The notes under the pieces were generated by a model, which ran no database searches, had not been told where the DNA came from, and saw only the letters and a program-made list of their open reading frames with translations. A stretch of 64,000 bases of DNA from Paracrocinitomix mangrovi (lineage in GTDB: Bacteria; Bacteroidota; Bacteroidia; Flavobacteriales_D; Crocinitomicaceae): NCBI RefSeq assembly GCF_019740355.2, contig NZ_CP091819.1, forward strand, positions 4,216,001 through 4,280,000, in the 5' to 3' direction. Positions 1 to 8,814 of this stretch are shown piece after piece. Each line of letters opens with the position of its first letter. Positions within the stretch are counted from its first letter, which is position 1. The position numbers and the translations under genes are program-made.

Positions 1-1
1 A

Positions 2-2059
2 AGAAAATTTGACAGTAAAGATGTTGGAACTGCTCCTGTTTTACATGTTACTTACACATGTACAGGTGGAACAATGACTGCAACTTGTCAGAATACAACA
101 GTATTTTTGGATGCTGCCGGTAACGGAACGTTAAATGCACAAGATTTAGATGGAGGTTCTTCATCAACTTGTGGAGGGCCTTATACTTATTCAGCTTCTC
201 AAACTGCTTTTACTTGTTCAGATATTACAACTCCTGGAACGAGTTTGGTAATTACATCTGTTTTTGATGGACCTTTAACTGGTGGACTACCAAAAGGTGT
301 TGAATTGTATGTTATTAATGATATTCCTGATTTAAGTGCATATGGAATTTCTTCTGCCAATAATGGAAGTGGTACTACTGCTGGTCCTGAATTTGTTTTT
401 CCGGCTGATGCTGTAAGTGCAGGAACTTATATATATGTTGGTTCTGAAGCGCCAATGTTTACTACTTATGTAGGATTTGCCCCTGACTATACGACAACTG
501 CCGTAAATGTTAATGGTGATGATGCAATTGAATTGTATGAAGGTAATACAGTAATTGACATTTTTGGTGATGTAAATGTGGATGGAACAGGACAAGCTTG
601 GGAGTATCTTGATGGATGGGCATATAGAAATAGTTCAACAGGACCTGACGGTTCTACTTTTAATGCAGGAAACTGGACTTTCTCTGGTCCAAATGTTTTA
701 GATCCTTGTTCAGCTGCTACCAACTCAACTTGTGGTTCAGTAATTCCTTTTGGATCTTATACAACAGCTTCTACTGCGGGAATGATGGTAACTTTAACAG
801 TAAATGACCAATTCGGAAACTCAGGAACATGTGATGCTTCTGTAATTGTTGCAGATACGCTTGCCCCAACAGTTAGTTGTATTACTTCTGGTACATTTAA
901 CTTAGATGGTGCCGGAATGTTAACATTAACACCTGGGGATATTGATAATGGATCGGTAGACAACTGTAGTGCTGTTACATTGTCTCTTTCACAAACAGAT
1001 TTTACATGTGCAGACATAGGAAGTAACACCATCACTTTGTATGCAGAGGATGCATACGGAAACATAGATTCGTGTACTACAACTATCACAATTCAACAGT
1101 CAAATCCTGTAATTATTACTGTTAATGGTTCAATCAATCCTACTTGTTTTGGTGATACAGATGGTTCAATTGATGTAACTACAACAGGAGGTTCTACAGC
1201 ATATACATTTGATTGGGATAATGACGGAACAGGTGACAATGATGATACAGAAGATTTAAGTGCATTGTCTGCTGGTGTTTACATTTTAGTTGCCACAGAT
1301 GGTAATGGATGTTCAGCTACAGAAACAGTGACATTGACGGATTCTGCTCAAATTACTTTAGCTTTCGCTACAACTGATGTTACATGTGCAGGATTATCAG
1401 ATGGAGAAATCGACATGACTGTAACAAATGGAAATGCTCCAATTTCTTTTGATTGGGACAATGACGGAACAGGTGATAATGATGATACAGAGGATTTAAC
1501 TGGATTGATTGCAGGAACTTATAACGTTACTGTAACTGATAATGACGGATGTACTGCCACTGGTAGTGCAACAATTAATGATGGTGCAACAGTTGATGTT
1601 ACTGTTACACAAAACAATTTGACTTTGACTGTGGCAGAAACAGGTGCAACTTATCAATGGTTAACATGTCCTGATTATGGAGTGATCAATGGAGAGACTT
1701 CACAATCATACACTGCACCTGGTGATGGAAGTTATGCAGTAATGGTTACAAATAGTAACAGCTGTGTAGATACTTCTGACTGTATGGTTATATCAGGGTT
1801 TGATGGAATTAACGAAGATTTTTTAAATTCAGTTGCTGTTTATCCAAATCCAACTAACGGAACTGTTTTTGTTGAAGTTAATGCAATACCAAATGGAACT
1901 ATTCAGTTGATAGATATTAATGGAAGAGTTATAATTGAAAAAGCCATAGTTACTGAAAAAACAGTACTTGGTTTAGATGCATTTGCCAATGGAATTTACT
2001 TTGTAAAAGTGAACGCTGCTCAAGGAGTAGTTACTAAAAAAGTTACTTTGCAGAGATAG
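2..2059 (+). CDS. T9SS-secreted adhesin-like protein with lamin-tail-like domain and SprB repeats (5' truncated)
   Basis: The reading frame is open from base 2 with no start, so the gene begins before the window. An internal ATG at 74 is not its start. About bases 240-780 encode a lamin-tail-like domain (segments such as GVELYVIND and DDAIELYEGN), seen in extracellular Bacteroidota proteins. Bases 1110-1600 encode two SprB-type repeats, each with the acidic, calcium-loop-like stretch DWDNDGTGDNDD. From about 1830 a type A T9SS sorting domain follows (VAVYPNPTNG and a C-terminal GIYFVKV...KKVTL pattern), which predicts export through T9SS and surface attachment or release. An adhesin or matrix role is inferred from the SprB family. 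No catalytic domain is visible in the part present. A terminator hairpin follows directly. Confidence 0.85.
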   Translation, partial: RKFDSKDVGTAPVLHVTYTCTGGTMTATCQNTTVFLDAAGNGTLNAQDLDGGSSSTCGGPYTYSASQTAFTCSDITTPGTSLVITSVFDGPLTGGLPKGVELYVINDIPDLSAYGISSANNGSGTTAGPEFVFPADAVSAGTYIYVGSEAPMFTTYVGFAPDYTTTAVNVNGDDAIELYEGNTVIDIFGDVNVDGTGQAWEYLDGWAYRNSSTGPDGSTFNAGNWTFSGPNVLDPCSAATNSTCGSVIPFGSYTTASTAGMMVTLTVNDQFGNSGTCDASVIVADTLAPTVSCITSGTFNLDGAGMLTLTPGDIDNGSVDNCSAVTLSLSQTDFTCADIGSNTITLYAEDAYGNIDSCTTTITIQQSNPVIITVNGSINPTCFGDTDGSIDVTTTGGSTAYTFDWDNDGTGDNDDTEDLSALSAGVYILVATDGNGCSATETVTLTDSAQITLAFATTDVTCAGLSDGEIDMTVTNGNAPISFDWDNDGTGDNDDTEDLTGLIAGTYNVTVTDNDGCTATGSATINDGATVDVTVTQNNLTLTVAETGATYQWLTCPDYGVINGETSQSYTAPGDGSYAVMVTNSNSCVDTSDCMVISGFDGINEDFLNSVAVYPNPTNGTVFVEVNAIPNGTIQLIDINGRVIIEKAIVTEKTVLGLDAFANGIYFVKVNAAQGVVTKKVTLQR
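1208..1498 (+). repeat. Pair of near-identical 51-bp SprB-repeat cores
   Basis: Bases 1208-1258 and 1448-1498 differ at only three positions, all in third codon positions. They lie 240 bp (80 codons) apart, and both encode the acidic loop DWDNDGTGDNDDTEDL. The flanking parts of the two repeats are more diverged. Confidence 0.85.
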
Positions 2060-2080
2060 AAAATAAGAACTTCAGAAATG

Positions 2081-2108
2081 AAAAGGGCTTTCGAAAGATG
2101 GCCCTTTT
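2081..2108 (+). terminator. Rho-independent terminator
   Basis: The stem AAAAGGGC (2081-2088) pairs with GCCCTTTT (2101-2108) and runs into a T tract, 20 bp after the stop of the T9SS gene. Confidence 0.8.
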
Positions 2109-2122
2109 TTTTATGAAAAAAT

Positions 2123-2164
2123 CCCCAATTAGTTCAAGATGGGACATCCTTTCACCAATTGGGG
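2123..2164 (-). terminator. Long-loop terminator of the HtrA-like gene
   Basis: CCCCAATT (2123-2130) and AATTGGGG (2157-2164) form a perfect 8-bp stem around a 26-nt loop. On the minus strand it is followed by ATTTTTT, 29 bp past the protease stop codon. Confidence 0.6.
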
Positions 2165-2193
2165 AACCTTATGATTACTAACTTCTAACTATA

Positions 2194-3366
2194 TTATTCC
2201 ATGATAATTTCAACTTGTTTTTGAATCTCTCCTCTTTGTACCGTCATGATAACTTTGTCCCCTGGATTATACATGGCAATAATTCCTTGTAATTCTGAAG
2301 TAGAATTAACATCCTTCTCTCCAACAGCCAAAATGATATCTTTTACTTTCATTTCGTTCTTGGCCGCATTTCCTCCTTCTATTACTCCCGTAACTACAAC
2401 TCCCTTGTCTGTAGATAAACTATTTAGTTGCTGTACTTCAGAGTTGTTGTCCATTATGTTCACACCTAACTGCACTCTGTGAACTTCACCATATTTGATC
2501 AAATCGTATGTGATCTTCTTGACAATATTAGATGGTACTGCAAATGAATATCCTGCATAATAACCCGTTCCGGATGCTATTGCAGTGTTGATTCCAACTA
2601 GCTCTCCAAATTGATTTACCAATGCTCCTCCAGAATTTCCTGAATTAACGGCAGCATCTGTTTGAATAAAAGATTCTATCGGAAATATTTTTTCTTCAGG
2701 ATTGTAATTGGAAGTCAACAAGTCAATGTTTCTGTTTTTAGCACTCACAATTCCTGCTGTTACGGTTGATTGCAGATTTAACGGATTTCCTACCGCCAAT
2801 ACCCATTCTCCAAGCTTTAAATCATCTGAATTTCCAAATTCGCAATACTTTAAATTATGGGCATCTACTTTAATTACTGCTAAATCTGTAGAAGGATCTG
2901 TTCCTATTAATGTAGCGTCATATTTTCTGTTTCCAAGTGTTACCGAAATATCGCTGGCATCTTGTACTACATGATTGTTGGTAACAATGTGCCCTTCAGG
3001 TGAAATTACTACTCCTGATCCTGCCGCTTCTCCATGTCTTTCTCTTTTGCGGTAAGCATCTTCTCCATAAAACAACTTCATAAAGGGATCAAAAGTGATT
3101 TCTTCCTTCACAAAATGTGTTTGTACGTGTACAACAGATTGTACAGTTTTTTCTGCTGCGCCGGTCAAATCAACTTGATTAGAACTTCCTGTTTTAATGC
3201 GATTATCTGACAATTGAACATCATATACAGATGCATCTTCAATTTTTGGTTTGTTGTCTTCTTTTACAATTACTGTTTCTGGCTTTACATAATGTAAAGT
3301 GATTTGCACACCTGCAAAAGTTCCAACTAATCCAGCTACAAATCCTACTAATACCGTGTTTTTCAT
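2194..3366 (-). CDS. HtrA/DegP-type periplasmic serine protease with PDZ domain
   Basis: This is a trypsin-fold (S1C) protease for quality control of envelope proteins. The frame could extend to 3429, but ATG 3366 is chosen because an AGGAGG Shine-Dalgarno lies 5 nt upstream and the protein (390 aa) then begins with the membrane/signal segment MKNTVLVGFVAGLVG. The triad is visible: His132 in TNNHVV, Asp161 in STDLAVIK and Ser245 in NSGNSGGAL. One PDZ domain covers roughly residues 300-385, whereas DegP of E. coli has two, so the architecture is closer to DegS or single-PDZ HtrA proteins. It is probably anchored at the inner membrane or exported to the periplasm. A terminator-like stem lies downstream and the gene appears monocistronic. 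Confidence 0.92.
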   Translation of the reverse strand: MKNTVLVGFVAGLVGTFAGVQITLHYVKPETVIVKEDNKPKIEDASVYDVQLSDNRIKTGSSNQVDLTGAAEKTVQSVVHVQTHFVKEEITFDPFMKLFYGEDAYRKRERHGEAAGSGVVISPEGHIVTNNHVVQDASDISVTLGNRKYDATLIGTDPSTDLAVIKVDAHNLKYCEFGNSDDLKLGEWVLAVGNPLNLQSTVTAGIVSAKNRNIDLLTSNYNPEEKIFPIESFIQTDAAVNSGNSGGALVNQFGELVGINTAIASGTGYYAGYSFAVPSNIVKKITYDLIKYGEVHRVQLGVNIMDNNSEVQQLNSLSTDKGVVVTGVIEGGNAAKNEMKVKDIILAVGEKDVNSTSELQGIIAMYNPGDKVIMTVQRGEIQKQVEIIME

Positions 3367-3475
3367 TTTTCCTCCTTTGCTGTGGTTAATAATTATAAAA
3401 AATCTGTTTTTATTATTTAGAACGCACAAATTGGAAAAACGTATCAGGGATAGTTTTAAAAAATGTTAAAGAAAA

Positions 3476-3500
3476 AAATCTCCCTTTTTGAGGGAGATTT
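3476..3500 (-). terminator. Terminator after the SET-domain gene
   Basis: The 10-bp stem AAATCTCCCT / AGGGAGATTT has a 5-nt loop and is followed by a T run on the minus strand. It starts 4 bp after the SET gene stop. Confidence 0.8.
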
Positions 3501-3503
3501 TAG

Positions 3504-4118
3504 TTATTGTAATCCGTTTGCTTTAAAATTATTTTGCTGTGGAAAGTAATTCAGAAGTATAGAGTCCATTAATGCTTGACCTTCTGAAATTTGAAGTACT
3601 CTGTTCCAATTTTCTTCATTGATCATTTTGCGCAATGGTTGATCTATTTTAGGAATCAACGGAAAAACCCTTTGTATTTTTTTATCCCATGTCTTGTGAT
3701 ATTTCAACAAATCATTGGGATAAACAATTTTTCTTTTGGTGCCTTCATCAATTCCCCTAAAAGGTTGACTAATGTTAAGGTACCCATAATCATCTGTCAA
3801 TTGTTCACCAGCTTGTATATCTCTGATGGCAATTTCAAAATCATATGCTGTTGTTAAGCAGTTTGAATTAAAACTGTGGTTAACAAAACGTCCATGATCC
3901 CAACACAATACAAAATTACCTTTGTTGTTTCTAAATGTGTAAGTGTCCAATATCTCTTGATAAGTGGCAGACATTTTATCGAAATCGTCTACAGAGAATT
4001 CTCTGTCTAAATCATCTAAAACCCAGGTAATTGTTCCGGCAGGGATAAAAGAAGTGGCTACAACCCCGTAACCAACTTCGCGGCTGATGAATTTCAGCTC
4101 GGTGTCAGGATGAATCAT
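3504..4118 (-). CDS. SET-domain protein (putative protein lysine methyltransferase)
   Basis: The 204-residue protein carries the conserved SET elements: an N-terminal GYGVVATSFIPAGT segment (matching the usual GxGxxA...I..G), NHSFNSNC (the NHxxxxNC S-adenosylmethionine/active-site motif), then GEQLTDDYGYL (matching the GEEL..DYG catalytic Tyr region). SET proteins transfer methyl groups from S-adenosylmethionine to lysine. Bacterial members exist but their substrates are mostly unknown. No Cys-rich post-SET zinc region is seen. It has no signal peptide, so it is probably cytoplasmic. It is a single gene between two terminators, with no ribosomal or histone-like gene beside it to suggest a target. 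Confidence 0.85.
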   Translation of the reverse strand: MIHPDTELKFISREVGYGVVATSFIPAGTITWVLDDLDREFSVDDFDKMSATYQEILDTYTFRNNKGNFVLCWDHGRFVNHSFNSNCLTTAYDFEIAIRDIQAGEQLTDDYGYLNISQPFRGIDEGTKRKIVYPNDLLKYHKTWDKKIQRVFPLIPKIDQPLRKMINEENWNRVLQISEGQALMDSILLNYFPQQNNFKANGLQ

Positions 4119-4203
4119 CTATTTATAGCTAATATATCATACTACTAAATGTATGTAAAAACTAAATTGAGTGTATCAGTTAGTATAAAATTTAACACAA
4201 AAA

Positions 4204-4230
4204 AAAGGCCCCAAATAATTGAGGCCCTTT
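4204..4230 (-). terminator. Terminator of the GEVED metalloprotease gene
   Basis: Read on the minus strand, AAAGGGCCTC pairs with GGGGCCTTT and is followed by a long T tract. It begins about 20 bp after the stop codon. Confidence 0.8.
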
Positions 4231-4249
4231 AAAGTAAGCACAGTCTAAC

Positions 4250-6874
4250 TTATTTGACTAATACGAGTTTTGATTTCATGGTTAGTTCTGCGTTGTATGC
4301 TACTACGTAATATGTGCCTGTAGCAAAGCCTGTAAGATCTATTGTATTTGCACTTGCACCATTAGCAAATGTGTCATTGTAAATAGCTCTTCCTTGAATG
4401 TCATAAATTGTTACCTGTACTTCTTCATTGATATCTGCAATTTGTAAGTTGAAGATGCCTTTAGTTGGGTTAGGATAAATGCTCAATTCAGGAGTAGTTG
4501 TTTGAACTGCTTCCTCAACAGATCCAATGTCTTTACTACCTGAAACTATAGTTACGGTGTAATCTTCTACTTCTCCGTAGCTGAATGCTTCGCATGATGA
4601 AGATGCTGCATTATATTTCATACTAACACGCATACGAGTTGATCCGGTATTTGCATTTGCAGGAATTGTCAAGTTTCCATTAACAGTACTGTTAGACATA
4701 GCACCTGCGTCAAACACAAGTTCATTGGCATCTAAAAAGTCCCCATCTTTATTGAAGTCAATCCAAACCTTCCAGTATTCTTGATAAGTTTGACCACTGA
4801 AACCAGGAGTTAAAGTAAGATTGTAGCTATTCCCTGTGGTCAATGATGTAGATTGTGAAGTGTAATCTGCATAACCACCATCATTTCCTGAACTGCTATT
4901 TAAAGTACCTAATTGCACTCCGGCAATCCATTCGTATGTTGAGTTGTTTCCTTGAGAGGTACAATAAGTTACAGCCTGACCAGCTTCAATGATGTTTAAT
5001 GTATAATCTTCAACTTCACCATAGCTGAAAGCTTCACAAGGAGACTGAGAAGCATTATATTTCATACTAACACGCATTCTTGTCTCACCAACTAACGCAT
5101 TAGATGAAATTGTGATTGCTCCATTTACAGTTGATGAGGACATTGTCCCGGCATCAAAAGCTAATTCTCCATTGTCGTCAAAGTCACCATCCTGATTGTA
5201 ATCGATCCAAACTTTCCAGTATTCGTTGTAGCTTGATGAAGCAAAACCTGGAGTTAAGCTAATGTTGTACGACTGATCTTTTTGAACATCTGTTGCGATT
5301 GATGTATAGTCATGATATCCTTGATCACTTCCAGAACTGTTGTTGATATCCGCCATTGTTACATTCGCAATCCACTCATATGAAGCATCATTTCCTTTGC
5401 TATGACAATAAGAAGTTGAAGGAATTTGAGATTGTCCATTTACAATGTTAACACTGTAATCTTCCACTTCTCCATAATCAAATGTTTCACATGCAGTTGA
5501 TGCACCGTTATATTTCATGGCTACTCTCATCTTTGTTTGTCCAATAGTAGCGTTGTTTGATACAGTGAATGTTCCGTTTACTGTAGTTGAAGACATATTT
5601 CCGGCATCAAATACTAACTCTCCCGGATCATCAAAATCTTGATCTTGATTGTAATCAATCCAGATTTTCCAGTATTCATTATATGTTTGATTGCTAAAAC
5701 CTGGAGTTAATTCAATTAGATATGCATTTCCTTTATTTAGGTCAGTTGAAATAGATCCACTAAAGTCTTCGTATCCTCCATTGTTTCCACTGCTGTGGTT
5801 GATAGCACCAACTTTTACTTTTGCAATCCATTCATAACTTGCGTCTGATCCATTACTTCCGCAATAGGCTGAAGGTGGTGGAGTAGTTCCTCCTCCTGAT
5901 CCACCACAAGCCGTAGATGATAAGATACTTTCTCTAAATCCTCCGGCTGAGAACAATGCGTGCATTCTTGATTTTTGTCCATTTGTGAACATATTCATAC
6001 ATGCATCATCAACATAATCCATGTAATTCATATACATATCATAAGAATTACAAGTAGATGTTGGCCAAGATGGACAACCGTAATGAGCATCACCGGCAAT
6101 TGGTGTATCATTTACATAGTCATCTACACTACATCCTCCATCTCCCCAAATATGTCTCAGGTTTAACCAGTGTCCTACTTCATGTGTAGCAGTTCTACCT
6201 TTGTTAAAAGGAGCAATTGCAGTTCCTGTAGTTCCAAAGTACTTGTATCCGATAACTACACCATCTGTAGCGGCAGATCCTGATCCCGGAAATTGAGCAT
6301 ATCCTAAAACTCCTCCACCAAGATCACATACCCATAGGTTTAGGTATTCGCTGGCAGGCCATGCATTTTTTCCACCATAGTTGTTGTATTTAACATAGTC
6401 GTTAGTAGAAAAAGATGTGTTGCTAGTATAGGTTCTTGTGATTCCGTCTGTAGCATTACCATTTGGATCTGTTGAAGCCAAACAGAATTCAATTTCTACA
6501 TCCGCGGCATCTCCAGCAAAATAGGAAGGAGTATTTGATGCATCATCATTTAATCTTCTGAAATCTTTGTTTAATACATCAATTTGAGATAGAATTTGAG
6601 CATCTGAGATATTCTCAGCTGAAGTGTTGTAAACAACGTGCACTACTACCGGAATTGTTACTACGTTTCCTGCTCTGTCTTGATGATCATGCTGATGATT
6701 TTGAATGTAGCGATTAGTATGCGCTTCAATTTTGTCCATTTGAGCTGAGGTTCTCGGGAATTGAGTTTTTAGCTCTTCTAAATGTTGCATTGTTCCACAG
6801 TTTCTTTGAGCATTTACTTGAACTGCGGCAAGCATAGAAAGACCAAAGATGGCCGATCTTAAGGGTTTTTTCAT
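4250..6874 (-). CDS. Secreted M43 (pappalysin-like) metalloprotease with three GEVED repeats and T9SS type A sorting domain
   Basis: An 874-residue exported zinc protease. It has an N-terminal signal peptide (MKKPLRSAIFGLSMLAAVQVNA) and a pro/N-region. The extended zinc motif HEVGHWLNLRH is at residues 231-241, followed by a disulfide-rich catalytic segment and a Met-turn-like MNYMDYVDD near 285. Three GEVED domains follow at about 337-478, 488-628 and 636-780. Each starts with YC...(Y)EWIA, carries a DYNQDxDFDD-like calcium loop and ends in (S/D)YGEVEDY. The type A sorting domain starts near 798 (LSIYPNPTKG). The family digests extracellular proteins, and the repeats probably bind surface or substrate glycans or proteins (inference). 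It is unlinked to other protease genes. Confidence 0.93.
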   Translation of the reverse strand: MKKPLRSAIFGLSMLAAVQVNAQRNCGTMQHLEELKTQFPRTSAQMDKIEAHTNRYIQNHQHDHQDRAGNVVTIPVVVHVVYNTSAENISDAQILSQIDVLNKDFRRLNDDASNTPSYFAGDAADVEIEFCLASTDPNGNATDGITRTYTSNTSFSTNDYVKYNNYGGKNAWPASEYLNLWVCDLGGGVLGYAQFPGSGSAATDGVVIGYKYFGTTGTAIAPFNKGRTATHEVGHWLNLRHIWGDGGCSVDDYVNDTPIAGDAHYGCPSWPTSTCNSYDMYMNYMDYVDDACMNMFTNGQKSRMHALFSAGGFRESILSSTACGGSGGGTTPPPSAYCGSNGSDASYEWIAKVKVGAINHSSGNNGGYEDFSGSISTDLNKGNAYLIELTPGFSNQTYNEYWKIWIDYNQDQDFDDPGELVFDAGNMSSTTVNGTFTVSNNATIGQTKMRVAMKYNGASTACETFDYGEVEDYSVNIVNGQSQIPSTSYCHSKGNDASYEWIANVTMADINNSSGSDQGYHDYTSIATDVQKDQSYNISLTPGFASSSYNEYWKVWIDYNQDGDFDDNGELAFDAGTMSSSTVNGAITISSNALVGETRMRVSMKYNASQSPCEAFSYGEVEDYTLNIIEAGQAVTYCTSQGNNSTYEWIAGVQLGTLNSSSGNDGGYADYTSQSTSLTTGNSYNLTLTPGFSGQTYQEYWKVWIDFNKDGDFLDANELVFDAGAMSNSTVNGNLTIPANANTGSTRMRVSMKYNAASSSCEAFSYGEVEDYTVTIVSGSKDIGSVEEAVQTTTPELSIYPNPTKGIFNLQIADINEEVQVTIYDIQGRAIYNDTFANGASANTIDLTGFATGTYYVVAYNAELTMKSKLVLVK

Positions 6875-7144
6875 GATGTTGTTTTTTAAGGTTCGGCAAG
6901 CGATTTACGAGTAATATTTAATAAAACCAAATACAACTGTGATTATTTTAACAAATATTCCTATGCAAGCATTGTTAATAAGTGCCTCTAAATCGATATG
7001 GATGAGGCTTTGAAGGGTGTTAATAATTTTTCAATAATAAAATTGAAGTATTAATTATTTCACAGATTGAATTGAGCTTTTGGAAGCCATTTTTTGAATA
7101 TCTGATTTAAAAAGATAGGTTTATCACATACTTAACCTCAGGAA

Positions 7145-8167
7145 TTACTTAACTACCAAATGAGGAACTTCGTCAAAATCCTGATCGTTTTTTACATATT
7201 TATCTAACCACATGTGTATTGATTCATACATCTCATCTTGGTATGATGATAATCCATGATTTCCTTTTTTATAAGAAATGTAAGTATGGGGGAAATTAAT
7301 TTTACTCAACTTTTGGTGTAAATCCCTTGCCATGTCCGGATGACAACGATCATCTTTATCACCATGTAGCATTAATAGCTTTGTGTCAACACACAATTCA
7401 TTTACCCATTCATTTGCTGATCTGGCATTCAAGGCAAATTCTGTAGAATCATTGTAGTTGGGTATAAGTTCAGCAAAAACATGAGATTCCATATCAGGCC
7501 GTTTTTCTTTCATGACATTTAAATCAGATAATGCCCCAACCACAATAGCAGCTTTAAATTGGCAACTTTCCTTCATGGCTAAATAGTTCATCATTCCACC
7601 TCTGCTAATGCCCAGCAAACCAATTCTGCTGGTATCGGCCATTTCTATTTGTCCCAAAGCCGGAACAAGGTTAAGTACATCATTCACATCAGAGCCTCCA
7701 AATTCTTCTTTTCCTTCACTATTTGAGTTACCGCGGTAATTAGATCCTATAACCACGTATCCTTCAGCAGCAATTCTTCCAAAATGAGTCAATGCTGTTC
7801 CTACCAACAATTGTCCAAAATCTCTGTTCCCTCCGCGATTAAAAATCACACAAGGATATTTGCTTTGCCTTTTAGGAACCGCCATGAATCCAGTAACCAT
7901 GAATCCATCACTGTCATATACCACACTGTAGATGTCGATACTGTCAACAAACTCAAATCCTTTTTTTGGAGTTCCATTTTTCAATACATGTCCTGCAATA
8001 GGCGTTTGCGTCCAATCCACTAGTTTGGTTTTGATCAATTCATCTTTTTCAAAATCTCCCCAAACTTCTCTTGCATTACTAGGTTTTTGTTCATGCGAAT
8101 GATTGTGTTGCGCATTTGAAAAAATGGGTAAACTAAGGCTTATCGCTAAAAGGAAAGTAGATTTCAT
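7145..8167 (-). CDS. Secreted alpha/beta hydrolase, prolyl-oligopeptidase (S9)-like
   Basis: A 340-residue protein with signal peptide (MKSTFLLAISLSLPIFSNA) and an alpha/beta-hydrolase fold. The nucleophile elbow GISRGG holds the likely catalytic Ser, the preceding segment NRGGNRDFG resembles the oxyanion region of S9 peptidases, and a C-terminal HGDKDDRCHPD...KKGNHGL gives the Asp and His of the triad. The N-terminal beta-propeller of classical S9 enzymes is missing, so it could be a dipeptidyl-type peptidase fragment family or an esterase. Substrate is unknown. A short His-rich stretch (HNHSHEQ) follows the signal peptide. It stands alone, flanked by 180-270 bp of non-coding DNA. Confidence 0.85.
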   Translation of the reverse strand: MKSTFLLAISLSLPIFSNAQHNHSHEQKPSNAREVWGDFEKDELIKTKLVDWTQTPIAGHVLKNGTPKKGFEFVDSIDIYSVVYDSDGFMVTGFMAVPKRQSKYPCVIFNRGGNRDFGQLLVGTALTHFGRIAAEGYVVIGSNYRGNSNSEGKEEFGGSDVNDVLNLVPALGQIEMADTSRIGLLGISRGGMMNYLAMKESCQFKAAIVVGALSDLNVMKEKRPDMESHVFAELIPNYNDSTEFALNARSANEWVNELCVDTKLLMLHGDKDDRCHPDMARDLHQKLSKINFPHTYISYKKGNHGLSSYQDEMYESIHMWLDKYVKNDQDFDEVPHLVVK

Positions 8168-8349
8168 AATTTGGTTTTAGTATTGAATTCATTCTTTGTG
8201 AAAAAGTAACAAAAGCTGATTTAAAATTTTCACTAAGTGATCAAAAAGTACGTATTTGGAATTTTTATAAAATTGTTTTTTATATTGATTCTCAAGGAAA
8301 AGGAAGCACTGCCGATCCATATTTTAGATCTTTTACTACCAAGTAATAC

Positions 8350-8664
8350 TTAGCCCATTTTTTGAAGATCGTTCAAGTCAGTACTTTTAACTATGCTTGA
8401 CTGATTTTTTTTGCTGAATAATCTACTTATAATTGACAAGGGAGTGATTATTATAAAGAAAAGTACTCCTAAAAGTAAGGTATTGCCAATCGCTTCCATT
8501 ACCAAATTGATATATTTCCATAAGTAGAAATTGATATATCTGATAATTTCAAATGCTAAACTGCAAATCAAAAATAAAGCAGCAATAATGATCACTTCTT
8601 TGGTCGGGTAAAAGTATCCGATTAACAAGATTAACAATATGCTTAATAAGACTTCTTTGAACAT
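8350..8664 (-). CDS. SxtJ-like small membrane protein
   Basis: A 104-residue protein with three or four predicted membrane segments. A longer frame reaches 8757, but ATG 8664 is preferred because it overlaps the TAA of the preceding DUF5989 gene (TAATG), showing translational coupling, and the extra N-terminus would be the out-of-frame shadow of that gene. The C-terminal half (MEAIGNTLLLGVLFFIIITPLSIISRL broken across membrane helices) matches the pattern of SxtJ-family proteins, which sit beside carbamoyltransferases in saxitoxin and polysaccharide clusters. Biochemical role is unknown. It is the third gene of the carbamoyltransferase operon. Confidence 0.8.
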   Translation of the reverse strand: MFKEVLLSILLILLIGYFYPTKEVIIIAALFLICSLAFEIIRYINFYLWKYINLVMEAIGNTLLLGVLFFIIITPLSIISRLFSKKNQSSIVKSTDLNDLQKMG

Positions 8665-8813
8665 TAAAAGATAGGGTAAAAGAAGGCGCTTAAACCTGTG
8701 GTTGAACCTATTACAAGAATTACAGCCATAAAAAACAAGATTAAAAATATCGGCCAAAGCCAGTATTTCTTACGCTTTTTTAAAAAATGCCAAAATTCTC
8801 CTGTAAAGCTCAT
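8664..8813 (-). CDS. DUF5989 family small membrane protein
   Basis: A 49-residue gene translated by hand from the minus strand: it starts MSFTGEFWHFLKKRKKYWLW, continues through a single hydrophobic helix (PIFLILFFMAVILVIG) and ends in SAFFYPIF. The FWxFLKxRKKxWLxPI pattern and the size match DUF5989 proteins, which almost always sit between a NodU/CmcH-type carbamoyltransferase and an SxtJ protein. Here the gene starts 1 bp after the carbamoyltransferase stop codon, and its own stop overlaps the next ATG. Function is unknown; a one-pass membrane adaptor tying the enzyme to the membrane is a guess. Confidence 0.85.
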   Translation of the reverse strand: MSFTGEFWHFLKKRKKYWLWPIFLILFFMAVILVIGSTTGLSAFFYPIF

Positions 8814-8814
8814 T

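Noticed and set aside
2123-2164. Inverted repeat as an operator or mobile-element end
   Set aside because: It lies directly after the protease gene and is followed by a T run on the minus strand, so a long-loop terminator explains it.
8665-8757. N-terminal extension of the SxtJ-like frame
   Set aside because: This stretch is the out-of-frame reading of the DUF5989 gene; the coupled ATG at 8664 is the better start.
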